Source of the DNA: Actinacidiphila yeochonensis CN732
GTDB lineage: Bacteria; Actinomycetota; Actinomycetes; Streptomycetales; Streptomycetaceae
Assembly: GCF_000745345.1 (NCBI RefSeq)
Contig: NZ_JQNR01000005.1
Coordinates: 744,001-808,000, forward strand
Direction of reading: 5' to 3'
DNA: 64,000 bases
Shown piece by piece: positions 1-7,360 of this stretch (positions are counted from its first letter, which is position 1; every line of letters begins with the position of its first letter). A program made the translations under genes and the position numbers. The notes below the pieces were generated by a model that searched no databases, was not told the DNA's origin, and saw only the letters and a program-made list of their open reading frames with translations.

Positions 1-398
1 GCGACCAGCCGCCGGATACGGGTGTGGACGGGCGCCTCCAGGTCCAGCAGACCGTTGCCGTTGAGGGTGGTGAACGGCTCGTGCCCGGCCGGCGGCGGGG
101 TCTGCCCGAACTCCTCGTGGCTGAAGCGGTGCTGGTAGGAGCGGCCCAGCCGGCGGTCCCGCAGCAGGGCGCTGACGTCGTCGTGGTGGGGTATCAGCCA
201 CTGCCGGCTGGGCTCGTACCAGAGCGCGCGGCCGGCCGCGCGCAGCTCGGCGTAGGCGGGGTACGGGTCGGCGACGAAGGCCGGCGACCAGGGGTCGAAG
301 CCGGTGCCGGCGGGCACGGCGGTGCCGGCGGGTGCCGTGGCGTCGGCGGCCGCTCCGGAGGAGGGTGCTTCAGAGGAGGGGGCGGGTGCGTGGTTCAT
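1..398 (-). CDS. Cytochrome P450, N-terminal part (runs off the window)
   Basis: The reverse strand reads from ATG at 398 to the window edge with no stop (about 132 residues). After a low-complexity Ala/Pro/Ser lead, residues 30-50 read FDPWSPAFVADPYPAYAELR, a typical start of actinobacterial P450s. A later segment, GLLDLEAPVHTRIRRLV, matches the conserved D-P-x-x-H-T-R-x-R-R region before and in helix C. The heme-binding Cys region lies outside the window. The ATG overlaps the TGA of the upstream MBL hydrolase (ATGA), so the two are probably co-transcribed. P450s hydroxylate or epoxidise small molecules with electrons from a ferredoxin; the substrate cannot be inferred. The family call is firm; the extent is not known. 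Confidence 0.9.
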   Translation of the reverse strand, partial: MNHAPAPSSEAPSSGAAADATAPAGTAVPAGTGFDPWSPAFVADPYPAYAELRAAGRALWYEPSRQWLIPHHDDVSALLRDRRLGRSYQHRFSHEEFGQTPPPAGHEPFTTLNGNGLLDLEAPVHTRIRRLV

Positions 399-1156
399 TG
401 CAGGTCGATGATCCCGTGTTCGTGCAGGTAGTCGAGCTGGGCGCGGACCGAGAGCTCGGCGGCCGGCCACAGCGCGGGGTCGGTGTCGGCGTAGACGCGG
501 GCGACCACCTCGGCGGGGCCGCGCAGCCCCGACTCGACGGCGGTCTCGACCTGCGCCAGCCGGTGCGCGCGGTGCGCGAGGTAGAACTCGACGGCGCCCC
601 GGGCGTCGGCCAGCACCGGGCCGTGGCCGGGCAGCACGGTGTCCACCTCGGCCTCCACCGTCAGGGCCTGGAGCCGCCGCAGCGTGTCGAGGTAGTCGCC
701 CAGCCGGCCGTCCGGGTGCGCGATGACGGTGGTGCCGCGGCCCAGCACGGTGTCGCCGGTCAGCACGGCGCCGTCGGCCGGCAGGTGGAAGGAGAGCGAG
801 TCGGCGGTGTGCCCGGGGGTCGCCACCACCCGCAGCTCCAGCCCGCCGGTGGTGACCGTGTCGCCGGCGGCCAGGCCCTCGTCGCCCAGCCGCAGCGCGG
901 GGTCCAGGGCCCGCACCGGTGTGCCGGTCAGCTCGGCGAAGCGGGCCGCGCCCTCGGCGTGGTCGGGGTGGCCGTGGGTGAGGAGGGTCAGGGCCGTGCG
1001 CCGGCCCTGCCGCTCGACCGCGGCGGCCACCCGCGCCAGGTGCGCCTCGTCCAGCGGCCCCGGGTCGATGACGACGGCCAGCCCGGAGTCCGGCTCCGCA
1101 ACGATCCAGGTGTTGGTGCCGTCCAGCGTCATCGGCGACGGGTTCGGCGCCAGCAC
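395..1156 (-). CDS. MBL-fold metallo-hydrolase (LACTB2/RNase-like hydrolase)
   Basis: A 253-residue metallo-beta-lactamase-fold protein. The metal-binding motif LTHGHPDHAEG supplies the H-x-H-x-D-H ligands, followed by TPGHTADS (third His) and VLPGHGP. The GTG at 1156 opens directly on VLAPNPSPMTLDGTNTW, which in family members is preceded by about 30 residues. That missing leader is readable just upstream (GTG at 1239, reading VSGTSDAAVPPAGRAP, then TVGGPATARATC in the next frame), but it is one base out of frame at a run of four C. So either the start is 1156 and the protein is short, or there is a one-base deletion near 1200. It sits between a Nudix gene and a P450 in a tight minus-strand run and overlaps the P450 start by four bases. 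Confidence 0.85.
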   Translation of the reverse strand: MLAPNPSPMTLDGTNTWIVAEPDSGLAVVIDPGPLDEAHLARVAAAVERQGRRTALTLLTHGHPDHAEGAARFAELTGTPVRALDPALRLGDEGLAAGDTVTTGGLELRVVATPGHTADSLSFHLPADGAVLTGDTVLGRGTTVIAHPDGRLGDYLDTLRRLQALTVEAEVDTVLPGHGPVLADARGAVEFYLAHRAHRLAQVETAVESGLRGPAEVVARVYADTDPALWPAAELSVRAQLDYLHEHGIIDLQ

Positions 1157-1246
1157 GCACGTCGCGCGGGCGGTGGCCGGCCCGCCGACCGTGGGGCGCG
1201 GCCGGCCGGGGGCACCGCGGCGTCGCTCGTCCCGCTCACGTCCGGC

Positions 1247-2182
1247 TCACCGGACCTCCCGGCCCAGGTCGTCGCGGCCCGGCCAGGTCAGCACGACCCG
1301 TCCGTCGCCGTCCAGGTCGGCACGGGCGAGCACCGGCGCGAGGTCCCGCCCGGGTGCCGCGGCCAGCGCCTCGGCGGCGGAGCCGTACGGCAGCAGCGCC
1401 CGCAGCGTGGCACGGGTCGGCGGCAGCATCGCGAGCTCGCCGCGGGCGTGGCCGGCCAGCGCGTCGGCCGGGCGCAGCCACACCGTGCGGTCCGCCTCGC
1501 CCGACACGTCGCGGGCGTCCTGGCCGGGCGGCAGGACGGCGAGGAAGAACCACGTGTCGTAGCGGCGCTCCTCGAACTCGGGGGTGACCCAGCGGGCCCA
1601 GGGCGCCAGCAGGTCCGAGCGCAGCACCAGGCCGCGGCGGGCCAGCAGGTCGGCGAAGCCGAGCTCGTGCGCGACGAGGGCGGCGCGGTCGGCCTCCCAG
1701 GCCGCGCCGGAGGTGTCCCCCGCCACCCGGCCGGGCAGCGCGCCTGCCACGGTGCCGTGGCCCGGGGCCGTTCCGGCGCCGGGGCCGGAGCCCTGTCCTG
1801 TTCCGGGACCGGCCAGCAGCACGCCGGCCTCCTCGAACGTCTCGCGGACCGCCGCGCACACCACCGCCTGGGCGCGGGCCTCGGGGAGGCCGAGCAGCGC
1901 GGCCCACCGCTCCAGCGGCGGCCCGGCCCAGCCCACCGGGCGCTCGTCGCGCGGGTCGACGCCGCCGCCGGGGTAGGCGTACATGCCGCCGGCGAAGGCC
2001 ATCGAGCCGCGCCGCCGCAGCAGGTGCACCTCGGGTCCGGGCGGCCCGCCGGGGACGGCGTCCCGCAGCAGCAGCACGGTGGCCGCGGGCCGGGGCACGG
2101 CGGGGGCCAGCTGGCCCGCGGCCAGCGCCCTCACCCGTTCGGCCCAGCCGGCGGCGGGGTCGGCGCCCTTCATCGACGTCAT
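1247..2182 (-). CDS. Nudix hydrolase
   Basis: A 311-residue protein with a split Nudix box: the Gly-rich part (AYPGGGVDPRDERPVGW) is followed after an insertion of about 25 residues by AAVRETFEEAGVLLAG, which holds the catalytic R-E-x-x-E-E-x-G core. This long type of Nudix hydrolase is often annotated as CoA-diphosphatase-like or simply NUDIX; it cleaves nucleoside-diphosphate-linked compounds with Mg2+. A Gly/Pro/Ala-rich insert (around residues 125-150) follows the box and is probably disordered. Two in-frame ATG codons (2182 and 2173) compete for the start. The gene lies 8 bp upstream of the likely true start (GTG 1239) of the MBL hydrolase, with which it is probably transcribed. Confidence 0.88.
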   Translation of the reverse strand: MTSMKGADPAAGWAERVRALAAGQLAPAVPRPAATVLLLRDAVPGGPPGPEVHLLRRRGSMAFAGGMYAYPGGGVDPRDERPVGWAGPPLERWAALLGLPEARAQAVVCAAVRETFEEAGVLLAGPGTGQGSGPGAGTAPGHGTVAGALPGRVAGDTSGAAWEADRAALVAHELGFADLLARRGLVLRSDLLAPWARWVTPEFEERRYDTWFFLAVLPPGQDARDVSGEADRTVWLRPADALAGHARGELAMLPPTRATLRALLPYGSAAEALAAAPGRDLAPVLARADLDGDGRVVLTWPGRDDLGREVR

Positions 2183-2247
2183 GGCCGGAGCCTACGTGGC
2201 ACCGCCGATTTGTTCGAGAGGATGGCCGGACGGGAGCCCGTCCAGGA

Positions 2248-2721
2248 TCAGGACGAGGACCAGGGCCAGGGCCGGACCTCGACCACGGCCTCGGTCCGCA
2301 GCGGCCCGTAGATGTGCGGGAAGTCCTCCGCCCCCGGCACCGGCGGCTCGAAGCGGAGCGGCACGTCCAGCAGCGCGGGGTCGATCACCAGGACGACCAG
2401 GTCGTCGCGGACGGGCGGGTCCCCGTAGAGCAGCGCGGCCACGGCGGGCAGCTGGTGCGGCAGGGAGCAGTGGATGAACCCGACGTCGCCGAGGGTACGG
2501 CCGCGGGTGGAGCTCTCGTAGACGCCGCTCGCCCTGGCCTCGTCCCACAGGGCGCGCTCGGTCACATGGAGCAGCGGGCCCTGGGGCGGCTCCTGATGCT
2601 CCCCGGGCTCCCCCGGCTCCCCGGGCTTCTGCGGCTTCTGCGGCTTCTGCGGCTTCTGCGGCGCCCTCGGCTCCTCCGGCCCGGGGGTTCCGGCGCGCCG
2701 GGCGCTCTCGTCGTCGGCCAT
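2248..2721 (-). CDS. DUF952 domain protein
   Basis: 157 residues. From about residue 50 the sequence (LLHVTERALWDEARASG, then RTLGDVGFIHCSLPHQL) matches the DUF952 family, small alpha/beta proteins of unknown biochemical role that are sometimes described as glutathione S-transferase-like. The first 45 residues are an unusual tandem run of Pro-Gln-Lys and Gly-Glu-Pro triplets encoded by short DNA repeats (about 2600-2670). This is atypical for the family and may be a disordered tail or an over-extended start. It is separated from the Nudix gene by 65 bp and lies downstream of ridA and its terminator-like hairpin. Confidence 0.8.
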   Translation of the reverse strand: MADDESARRAGTPGPEEPRAPQKPQKPQKPQKPGEPGEPGEHQEPPQGPLLHVTERALWDEARASGVYESSTRGRTLGDVGFIHCSLPHQLPAVAALLYGDPPVRDDLVVLVIDPALLDVPLRFEPPVPGAEDFPHIYGPLRTEAVVEVRPWPWSSS

Positions 2722-2771
2722 ACGGCCACGCTACGGCTCCGCGCGCCGGGTGGCACACCCGTTTCCCGCCA

Positions 2772-2811
2772 GGACGGACGGGCCGGGCGGTGCCGCCCGG
2801 CCCGTCCGTCC
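2772..2811 (-). terminator. Hairpin terminator after the RidA gene
   Basis: A 17-bp perfect inverted repeat (arms 2772-2788 and 2795-2811) with a 6-base loop starts 5 bp past the RidA stop codon. There is no T-run, as is common for actinobacterial terminators. It probably ends the DUF4177-RidA transcript. Confidence 0.65.
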
Positions 2812-2816
2812 CACGG

Positions 2817-3284
2817 TCACTCCGACAGTTCGACGATCATCTCGACCTCGACCGGCGCGTCCATGGGCAGCACGGCCACCCCGACCGCGCTGCGGGCGTG
2901 CACGCCCCGGTCGCCGAAGACGGCGCCGAGCAGCTCGCTCGCGCCGTTGACGACGCCCGGCTGCCCGGTGAAGTCGGGCGCGGAGGCCACGAAGCCGACG
3001 ACCTTGACCACCCGGACCACCCGGTCCAGGTCGCCGGCCACCGAGCGGACCGCGGCGAGCGCGTTGAGCGCGCAGGTGGCGGCCAGCTCCTTGGCGCGCT
3101 CCGGGGAGATCTCGGCGCCGACCTTGCCCGTGGCGGCCAGCCGGCCCTCCACGATGGGCAGCTGGCCGGAGGTGTGGACGTAGGCGCCGGAGCGCACCGC
3201 GGGCTGGTACGAGGCGAGCGGCGGGACCACCTCGGGCACCACCAGGCCCAGCTCGGCCAGGCGCGCGGAGACGGTGCCGCTCAC
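2817..3284 (-). CDS. RidA family protein
   Basis: 155 residues from a GTG at 3284. The sequence shows RidA/YjgF/UK114 family features: [18 protein letters not shown] near residue 45, and [20 protein letters not shown] at the C-terminus, the stretch before the final strand of the trimer-forming fold. In archetypal RidA an Arg near that strand binds imine/enamine intermediates. Here the class is the longer actinobacterial type, so deaminase activity should not be assumed. The start GTG overlaps the stop of the 54-residue DUF4177 gene upstream (GTGA), indicating translational coupling. A longer open frame extends to 3734 but covers the DUF4177 gene and a promoter region and is not supported. Confidence 0.85.
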   Translation of the reverse strand: MSGTVSARLAELGLVVPEVVPPLASYQPAVRSGAYVHTSGQLPIVEGRLAATGKVGAEISPERAKELAATCALNALAAVRSVAGDLDRVVRVVKVVGFVASAPDFTGQPGVVNGASELLGAVFGDRGVHARSAVGVAVLPMDAPVEVEMIVELSE

Positions 3285-3445
3285 GCGGCCTTCTCCCGCT
3301 TGAGGTACGCCACCAGCTGCTCCGGGTTGTTCGGGCCGGGCACCACCTGGACCAGCTCCCAGCCGTCCTCGCCCCAGGTGTCGAGGATCTGCTTCGTCGC
3401 GTGCACCAGCAGCGGCACGGTCGCGTATTCCCACTTCTTCGCCAT
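3281..3445 (-). CDS. DUF4177 small protein
   Basis: A 54-residue gene from ATG 3445, short but clearly conserved in style: [20 protein letters not shown] followed by [20 protein letters not shown] and a Lys/Arg/Glu C-terminus. The pattern K-W-E-Y-x-x-V-P ... L-x-x-x-G-x-D-G-W-E-L-V is that of DUF4177, small beta-rich proteins of unknown function. In Streptomyces it commonly precedes ridA in this neighbourhood, and here its TGA overlaps the ridA GTG. It diverges from the first ArsA ATPase gene across 277 bp that should hold both promoters. Confidence 0.85.
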   Translation of the reverse strand: MAKKWEYATVPLLVHATKQILDTWGEDGWELVQVVPGPNNPEQLVAYLKREKAA

Positions 3446-3722
3446 GGCGCGACTCTAGTGCCTCTCCCGGCAAGGTCTGCCCCGGTCGCGGCACTGGCGC
3501 CCCCGCCCGCCCCCACCCGCCCCGGCCCGCGCCGCCCGCCGTCCGCCCGCCCGCCGCCAGCCCGGCGCGCCCGCGCCTCACCCGCCCCGGCCGTCCCGCG
3601 CCACGCCCGCCCGGCGCCCTCGGGTGGACGCGCCGTACCGTTCCTTCCGCCGCGCCACCACGTCCGGGCGGCAACAGGCGGCCGGGGCGGTGGGCGGGCC
3701 GCCGAATGGTTAGGCTCGCAAG

Positions 3723-5036
3723 GTGAGCCCTCAACAGTCATCAGCCGTCCGGCTCCATGTGGTGACCGGCAAGGGCGGCACAGGCAAGACGACGGTCGCC
3801 GCCGCGCTGGCGCTCGCCCTGGCGGCGGAGGGCCGCCGGGTGCTGCTGTGCGAGGTCGAGGAGCGGCAGGGCATCGCCCAGCTCTTCGAGACCGAGGCGC
3901 TGCCGTACGAGGAGCGGCGGATCGCCTCGGCCTCCGGCGGTGGCGAGGTGCACGCGCTGGCCATCGACGCCGAGCTGGCGATGCTCGACTACCTCGACAT
4001 GTTCTACAAGCTCGGCCGGGCCGGGCGGGCGCTGCGCAAGCTCGGCGCGATCGACTTCGCCACCACCGTCGCCCCCGGCCTGCGCGACGTGCTGCTCACC
4101 GGCAAGGTCTGCGAGGCGGTGCGGCGCAAGGACAGTGCGGGCTGGCCGGTGTACGACGCGGTGGTCCTCGACGCCCCGCCGACCGGCCGGATCACCCGCT
4201 TCCTCAACGTCAACGACGAGGTGGCCGGGCTGGCCCGGGTGGGCCCGATACACAACCAGGCGCAGGCGGTGATGCGGGTGCTGAAGTCCGCGCAGACCGC
4301 GATCCACCTGGTGACGCTGCTGGAGGAGATGCCGGTCCAGGAGACCGTCGACGGGGTGGCCGAGCTGCGGGCGGCCGGCCTGCCGGTGGGAGCGGTGATC
4401 GTCAACATGGTCCGGCCGGTGCTGCTGGGCGACGGCGAGCTGTCCGAGGTCGCCGAGGCGGGCGGCGCCGCGGTGGGCCGGCGGCGGGCCGCGGTGGCCC
4501 GCGCCCTGTCGCAGGCCGGCCTGGGCGGCGCGCGGCGCGGCGGGGTGGCCGAGCGGCTGGTCGACCCGCTGCTGGCGCAGGCCCACGAGCACGCCCAGCG
4601 GGTGGTGCTGGAGCGCGACCAGCGCGCCGAGATCCTCGGCCTGGGCCTGCCGGTGCGGGAGCTGGAGCTGCTGGGCGACGGGGTCGACCTCGGCGGCCTG
4701 TACCGGCTGGCGGAGAGCCTGCGCAAGCAGGCGGCGGCCGCGGCCGGCCCGGGTGGCGGCTACGGGGGCACGGCCGCGGCGGACGGCGGCGCCGGCGGCC
4801 TGGACCCGGTCGCGTCCACCCCGCCCGCCGCGCACAGCGACGACCCGGCGGACGGTACCGACGACGCCTGGGTCGAGGAGACCGCCGACGGCGTCGAAGA
4901 CACGGGAGACGTGGAAGGCGCCGAAGGCGCGGAAGGCGTAGAAGAGGACGGCCCGGGGAACGAAGGCCGAGGCGGCGCCGGGACCGGCTCCGGGGTCCCC
5001 CGAGGCGCGGCGCCCGATGGAGGGTCGGACGGATGA
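3723..5036 (+). CDS. ArsA/Get3-family ATPase, first copy
   Basis: 437 residues from GTG 3723. A deviant Walker A loop (GKGGTGKTT, residues 16-24) with the signature Lys, and the [10 protein letters not shown] motif, place it in the ArsA/Get3 (anion-transporting ATPase-like) family. These proteins couple ATP hydrolysis to conformational change in a dimer. There is no arsenical-resistance gene nearby and the metal-binding Cys residues of ArsA are not evident, so arsenite pumping is unlikely. The last 100 residues are an acidic, low-complexity tail (Asp/Glu/Gly/Ala). Its TGA overlaps the ATG of the second ATPase, suggesting that the pair forms a heterodimer. The gene pair directly upstream of wblA is a conserved Streptomyces arrangement. 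Confidence 0.88.
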   Translation: MSPQQSSAVRLHVVTGKGGTGKTTVAAALALALAAEGRRVLLCEVEERQGIAQLFETEALPYEERRIASASGGGEVHALAIDAELAMLDYLDMFYKLGRAGRALRKLGAIDFATTVAPGLRDVLLTGKVCEAVRRKDSAGWPVYDAVVLDAPPTGRITRFLNVNDEVAGLARVGPIHNQAQAVMRVLKSAQTAIHLVTLLEEMPVQETVDGVAELRAAGLPVGAVIVNMVRPVLLGDGELSEVAEAGGAAVGRRRAAVARALSQAGLGGARRGGVAERLVDPLLAQAHEHAQRVVLERDQRAEILGLGLPVRELELLGDGVDLGGLYRLAESLRKQAAAAAGPGGGYGGTAAADGGAGGLDPVASTPPAAHSDDPADGTDDAWVEETADGVEDTGDVEGAEGAEGVEEDGPGNEGRGGAGTGSGVPRGAAPDGGSDG

Positions 5037-6412
5037 GCCTGCAAAGCCCCCTGCTGGAGGTCGATCCCCTGCTGGACGACCCCAAGACCCGCATCATCGT
5101 CTGCTGCGGTTCCGGCGGTGTCGGCAAGACCACGACCGCGGCCGCGCTCGGGGTGCGCGCCGCCGAGCGGGGGCGCACGGCGGTGGTGCTCACCATCGAT
5201 CCCGCGCGCCGGCTCGCCCAGTCGATGGGTCTGAGCGAACTCGACAACACCCCGCGCGAGGTGGCCGGAATCGATCGGTCGGCCGGCGGCTCGCTGCACG
5301 CGATGATGCTGGACATGAAGCGGACGTTCGACGAGGTCGTCGTCCAGCACTCCGACCCCGAGCGGGCGCGGGCGATCCTGGAGAACCCCTTCTACCAGTC
5401 CCTGTCGGCCGGTTTCGCGGGCACGCAGGAGTACATGGCGATGGAGAAGCTCGGGCAGCTGCGGGCCCAGGACGCCTGGGACCTGATCGTCGTCGACACC
5501 CCGCCCAGCCGCAGCGCCCTGGACTTCCTGGACGCGCCCAAGCGGCTCGGCTCGTTCCTCGACGGGCGGTTCATCAAGCTGCTCATGGCCCCGGCGAAGG
5601 TCGGCGGCCGGGCCGGGGTGAAGTTCCTCAACATGGGGATGTCGATGATGACCGGCACCCTGAGCAAGGTGATGGGCGCCGGGCTGCTGCGGGACGTGCA
5701 GACCTTCGTGGCCGCCATGGACACCATGTTCGGCGGCTTCCGCAGCCGGGCCGACGCCACCTACCGGCTGCTCCAGGCGCCCGGGACGGCGTTCCTGGTG
5801 GTGGCCGCTCCGGAGCGGGACGCGCTGCGGGAGGCCGCGTACTTCGTGGACCGGCTGGCAGCCGAGGACATGCCGCTGGCCGGCATGGTGCTGAACAGGG
5901 TGCACGGCAGCGGGGCGGACCAGCTCACGTCCGAACGGGCCCTGGCGGCGGCGGAGGCGCTTGAGGACGTGCGGGCGGAGGCGCGCGCGGCGGCGGAGGG
6001 GGCCGCGGAAGGCGGCACAGCGGGTGCGGAGGGCACGGCGCGTACGGCAGCCACGGCGGGCACCGGGAAGGCGTCCGGCGCCGGGCGCGGCGCGGGCAGG
6101 GCCGGAAAGTCCGGGCGGGGCCGCATGGTGGATCAGCCGGACGGGCAGACTGACGGGGGCGGCGGAGGCAGCGCGGACAGCGCGCCGGACCCCGGGGACA
6201 GCGCGGAGCTGCTCGCCGCGGGTCTGCTGCGGCTGCACGCCGAACGGATGCAGGTGGTCGCGCGCGAGCGGCGCACCCGCGACCGCTTCGTCTCCGTGCA
6301 CCCCGAAGTGCCCATGGTCGACGTCACGGCGCTACCCGGCGACGTACACGACCTGGAGGGGCTGCGGGCGATCGGCCTGCGTCTGGGCGGCGGTCAGCCG
6401 GCCGCGGCGTAG
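5033..6412 (+). CDS. ArsA/Get3-family ATPase, second copy
   Basis: 459 residues from ATG 5033, overlapping the previous stop (ATGA). The deviant Walker A loop GSGGVGKTT (residues 26-34), [14 protein letters not shown] and [19 protein letters not shown] are diagnostic of the ArsA/Get3 family. An Ala/Gly/Arg-rich insertion (about residues 310-390) interrupts the C-terminal part before the conserved end ([20 protein letters not shown]), so the insert is probably a disordered loop. It is translationally coupled to the first copy and likely works with it as a heteromer. Its 3' end overlaps the convergent wblA gene by 19 bp. The larger open frame starting at 3401 is an artefact of GC-rich coding. 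Confidence 0.88.
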   Translation: MSLQSPLLEVDPLLDDPKTRIIVCCGSGGVGKTTTAAALGVRAAERGRTAVVLTIDPARRLAQSMGLSELDNTPREVAGIDRSAGGSLHAMMLDMKRTFDEVVVQHSDPERARAILENPFYQSLSAGFAGTQEYMAMEKLGQLRAQDAWDLIVVDTPPSRSALDFLDAPKRLGSFLDGRFIKLLMAPAKVGGRAGVKFLNMGMSMMTGTLSKVMGAGLLRDVQTFVAAMDTMFGGFRSRADATYRLLQAPGTAFLVVAAPERDALREAAYFVDRLAAEDMPLAGMVLNRVHGSGADQLTSERALAAAEALEDVRAEARAAAEGAAEGGTAGAEGTARTAATAGTGKASGAGRGAGRAGKSGRGRMVDQPDGQTDGGGGGSADSAPDPGDSAELLAAGLLRLHAERMQVVARERRTRDRFVSVHPEVPMVDVTALPGDVHDLEGLRAIGLRLGGGQPAAA

Positions 6413-6726
6413 TCCTCGTCGTCCCCGAGCGGAAGCATTCCGGTGCTCCGCTCGTACTCCGTGCGCGCGGTCTCCAGGAGCCGGCGCCATGAGGTCACTG
6501 TCGGGCGGCGGCGCAGCAGGGCCCGCCGTTCACGCTCGGTCATCCCACCCCATACGCCGAACTCGACGTGGTTGTCGAGCGCGTCCGCCAGGCACTCGGT
6601 CCGCACCGGGCAGCCGGTGCACACCGCCTTCGCCCGGTTCTGGGCCGCGCCCTGGACGAACAGTTCGTCCGGATCAGTCGTCTTGCACGCTGCCTGCGTG
6701 CTCCAGTCGGTTACCCAGCTACTCAT
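6394..6726 (-). CDS. wblA: WblA, WhiB-family iron-sulfur regulator
   Basis: 110 residues from ATG 6726 ([17 protein letters not shown]). Four Cys ligands for a [4Fe-4S] cluster are at C14, C36, C39 and C45 (C-x21-C-x2-C-x5-C), followed by the WhiB turn [19 protein letters not shown] and a basic tail. The sequence matches my recollection of S. coelicolor WblA (SCO3579) almost residue for residue in the core. WblA is a pleiotropic regulator needed for switching from aerial growth to sporulation and represses many antibiotic clusters. The 15 codons upstream of 6726 lack family similarity, so 6726 is chosen. The 634-bp region before it carries two matching palindromes that may be operators. Confidence 0.95.
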   Translation of the reverse strand: MSSWVTDWSTQAACKTTDPDELFVQGAAQNRAKAVCTGCPVRTECLADALDNHVEFGVWGGMTERERRALLRRRPTVTSWRRLLETARTEYERSTGMLPLGDDEDYAAAG

Positions 6727-6882
6727 GCTGGCGCCGTCCTCTCCCGAATCGAGGCTCCCCCACGGCGGCAACCGGCATATTCACCGGTGCCAGTTGAGGA
6801 CGTTACGGAAGGTAGGCGCGGCGCAACAGCCCTTTCAGGCCCAATCTTGCATGGCCCGAATGGACTATGTGTGCGCGGTAGA

Positions 6883-6898
6883 TCACTCATCGGAGTGA
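6883..6898. promoter_or_regulatory. Palindrome upstream of wblA, copy 1
   Basis: TCACTC-ATCG-GAGTGA, a perfect 6-bp inverted repeat with a 4-base centre, 157 bp upstream of the wblA start. It shares the exact core arms and spacing with the second copy. Possible operator for a dimeric regulator; the factor is not identified. Confidence 0.45.
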
Positions 6899-6990
6899 GG
6901 GCGCCTTCGCCGCACGGAATCGGCGAAAAAGCGACGATCCACCCTCGGAGATCCCGAAGATCCCCGGCAAAAGTGCGAATTCGGGCAGTT

Positions 6991-7014
6991 CTCATCACTC
7001 ACAAGAGTGATGAG
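6991..7014. promoter_or_regulatory. Palindrome upstream of wblA, copy 2
   Basis: A perfect 10-bp inverted repeat (CTCATCACTC, 4-base centre ACAA, GAGTGATGAG). Its inner arms TCACTC-N4-GAGTGA equal those of copy 1; the two centres are 112 bp apart. It could be an operator or a hairpin in an untranslated leader. Confidence 0.5.
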
Positions 7015-7360
7015 ACGCGACAGGCGTCGAGCGCGACCCGTCCGTTACACAGTAGGGGATGGGGTCCCCGCGCGTCCGGCAATTCACAACGTTCGCGCCC
7101 CCGCGCGCCCCCCGCCGTCGAACTTGGGTTCGGACTTGTTCGAACCGAGGGCCGGCCCGGGTCCCCACCCCGCGTCCGTCCCGGGACCATCCCGCATCAG
7201 TCCCGGGCTCGTCCCGCGTCACCCGCGAGCCGCTCCGCGGGGTCGGCCCCCGCGCGCGGCGGCCGGAGCGCACGCCGGAATGTCACGGTCTCGTACGCGT
7301 CCGGCCGGAAGCCCTCCCAGCCCTCCGTAACTCCCAGGTTGACGGTTTAGGCTGCCTTCC

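Larger units (their letters stand above)
6727..7360. promoter_or_regulatory. Long divergent intergenic region between wblA and the PBP gene
   Basis: 634 bp with no convincing gene, less GC-rich than the flanks, placed between divergent wblA and the PBP gene. It should hold both promoters. A long untranslated or regulatory leader in front of wblA fits a developmental regulator controlled by several other regulators. Two related palindromes are listed separately. Confidence 0.6.

Noticed and set aside
332-2311. A 659-codon plus-strand frame opposite the MBL and Nudix genes
   Set aside because: Antisense shadow; both minus-strand genes have complete catalytic motifs.
3401-6412. A single 1003-codon frame covering both ArsA genes
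   Set aside because: Only the part after 5033 is protein-like; the first gene is read correctly from 3723 in another frame.
3723-6412. Arsenite efflux system
   Set aside because: No ArsB, ArsC or ArsR gene nearby and no obvious metal-binding Cys set; the pair is a conserved Streptomyces locus next to wblA.
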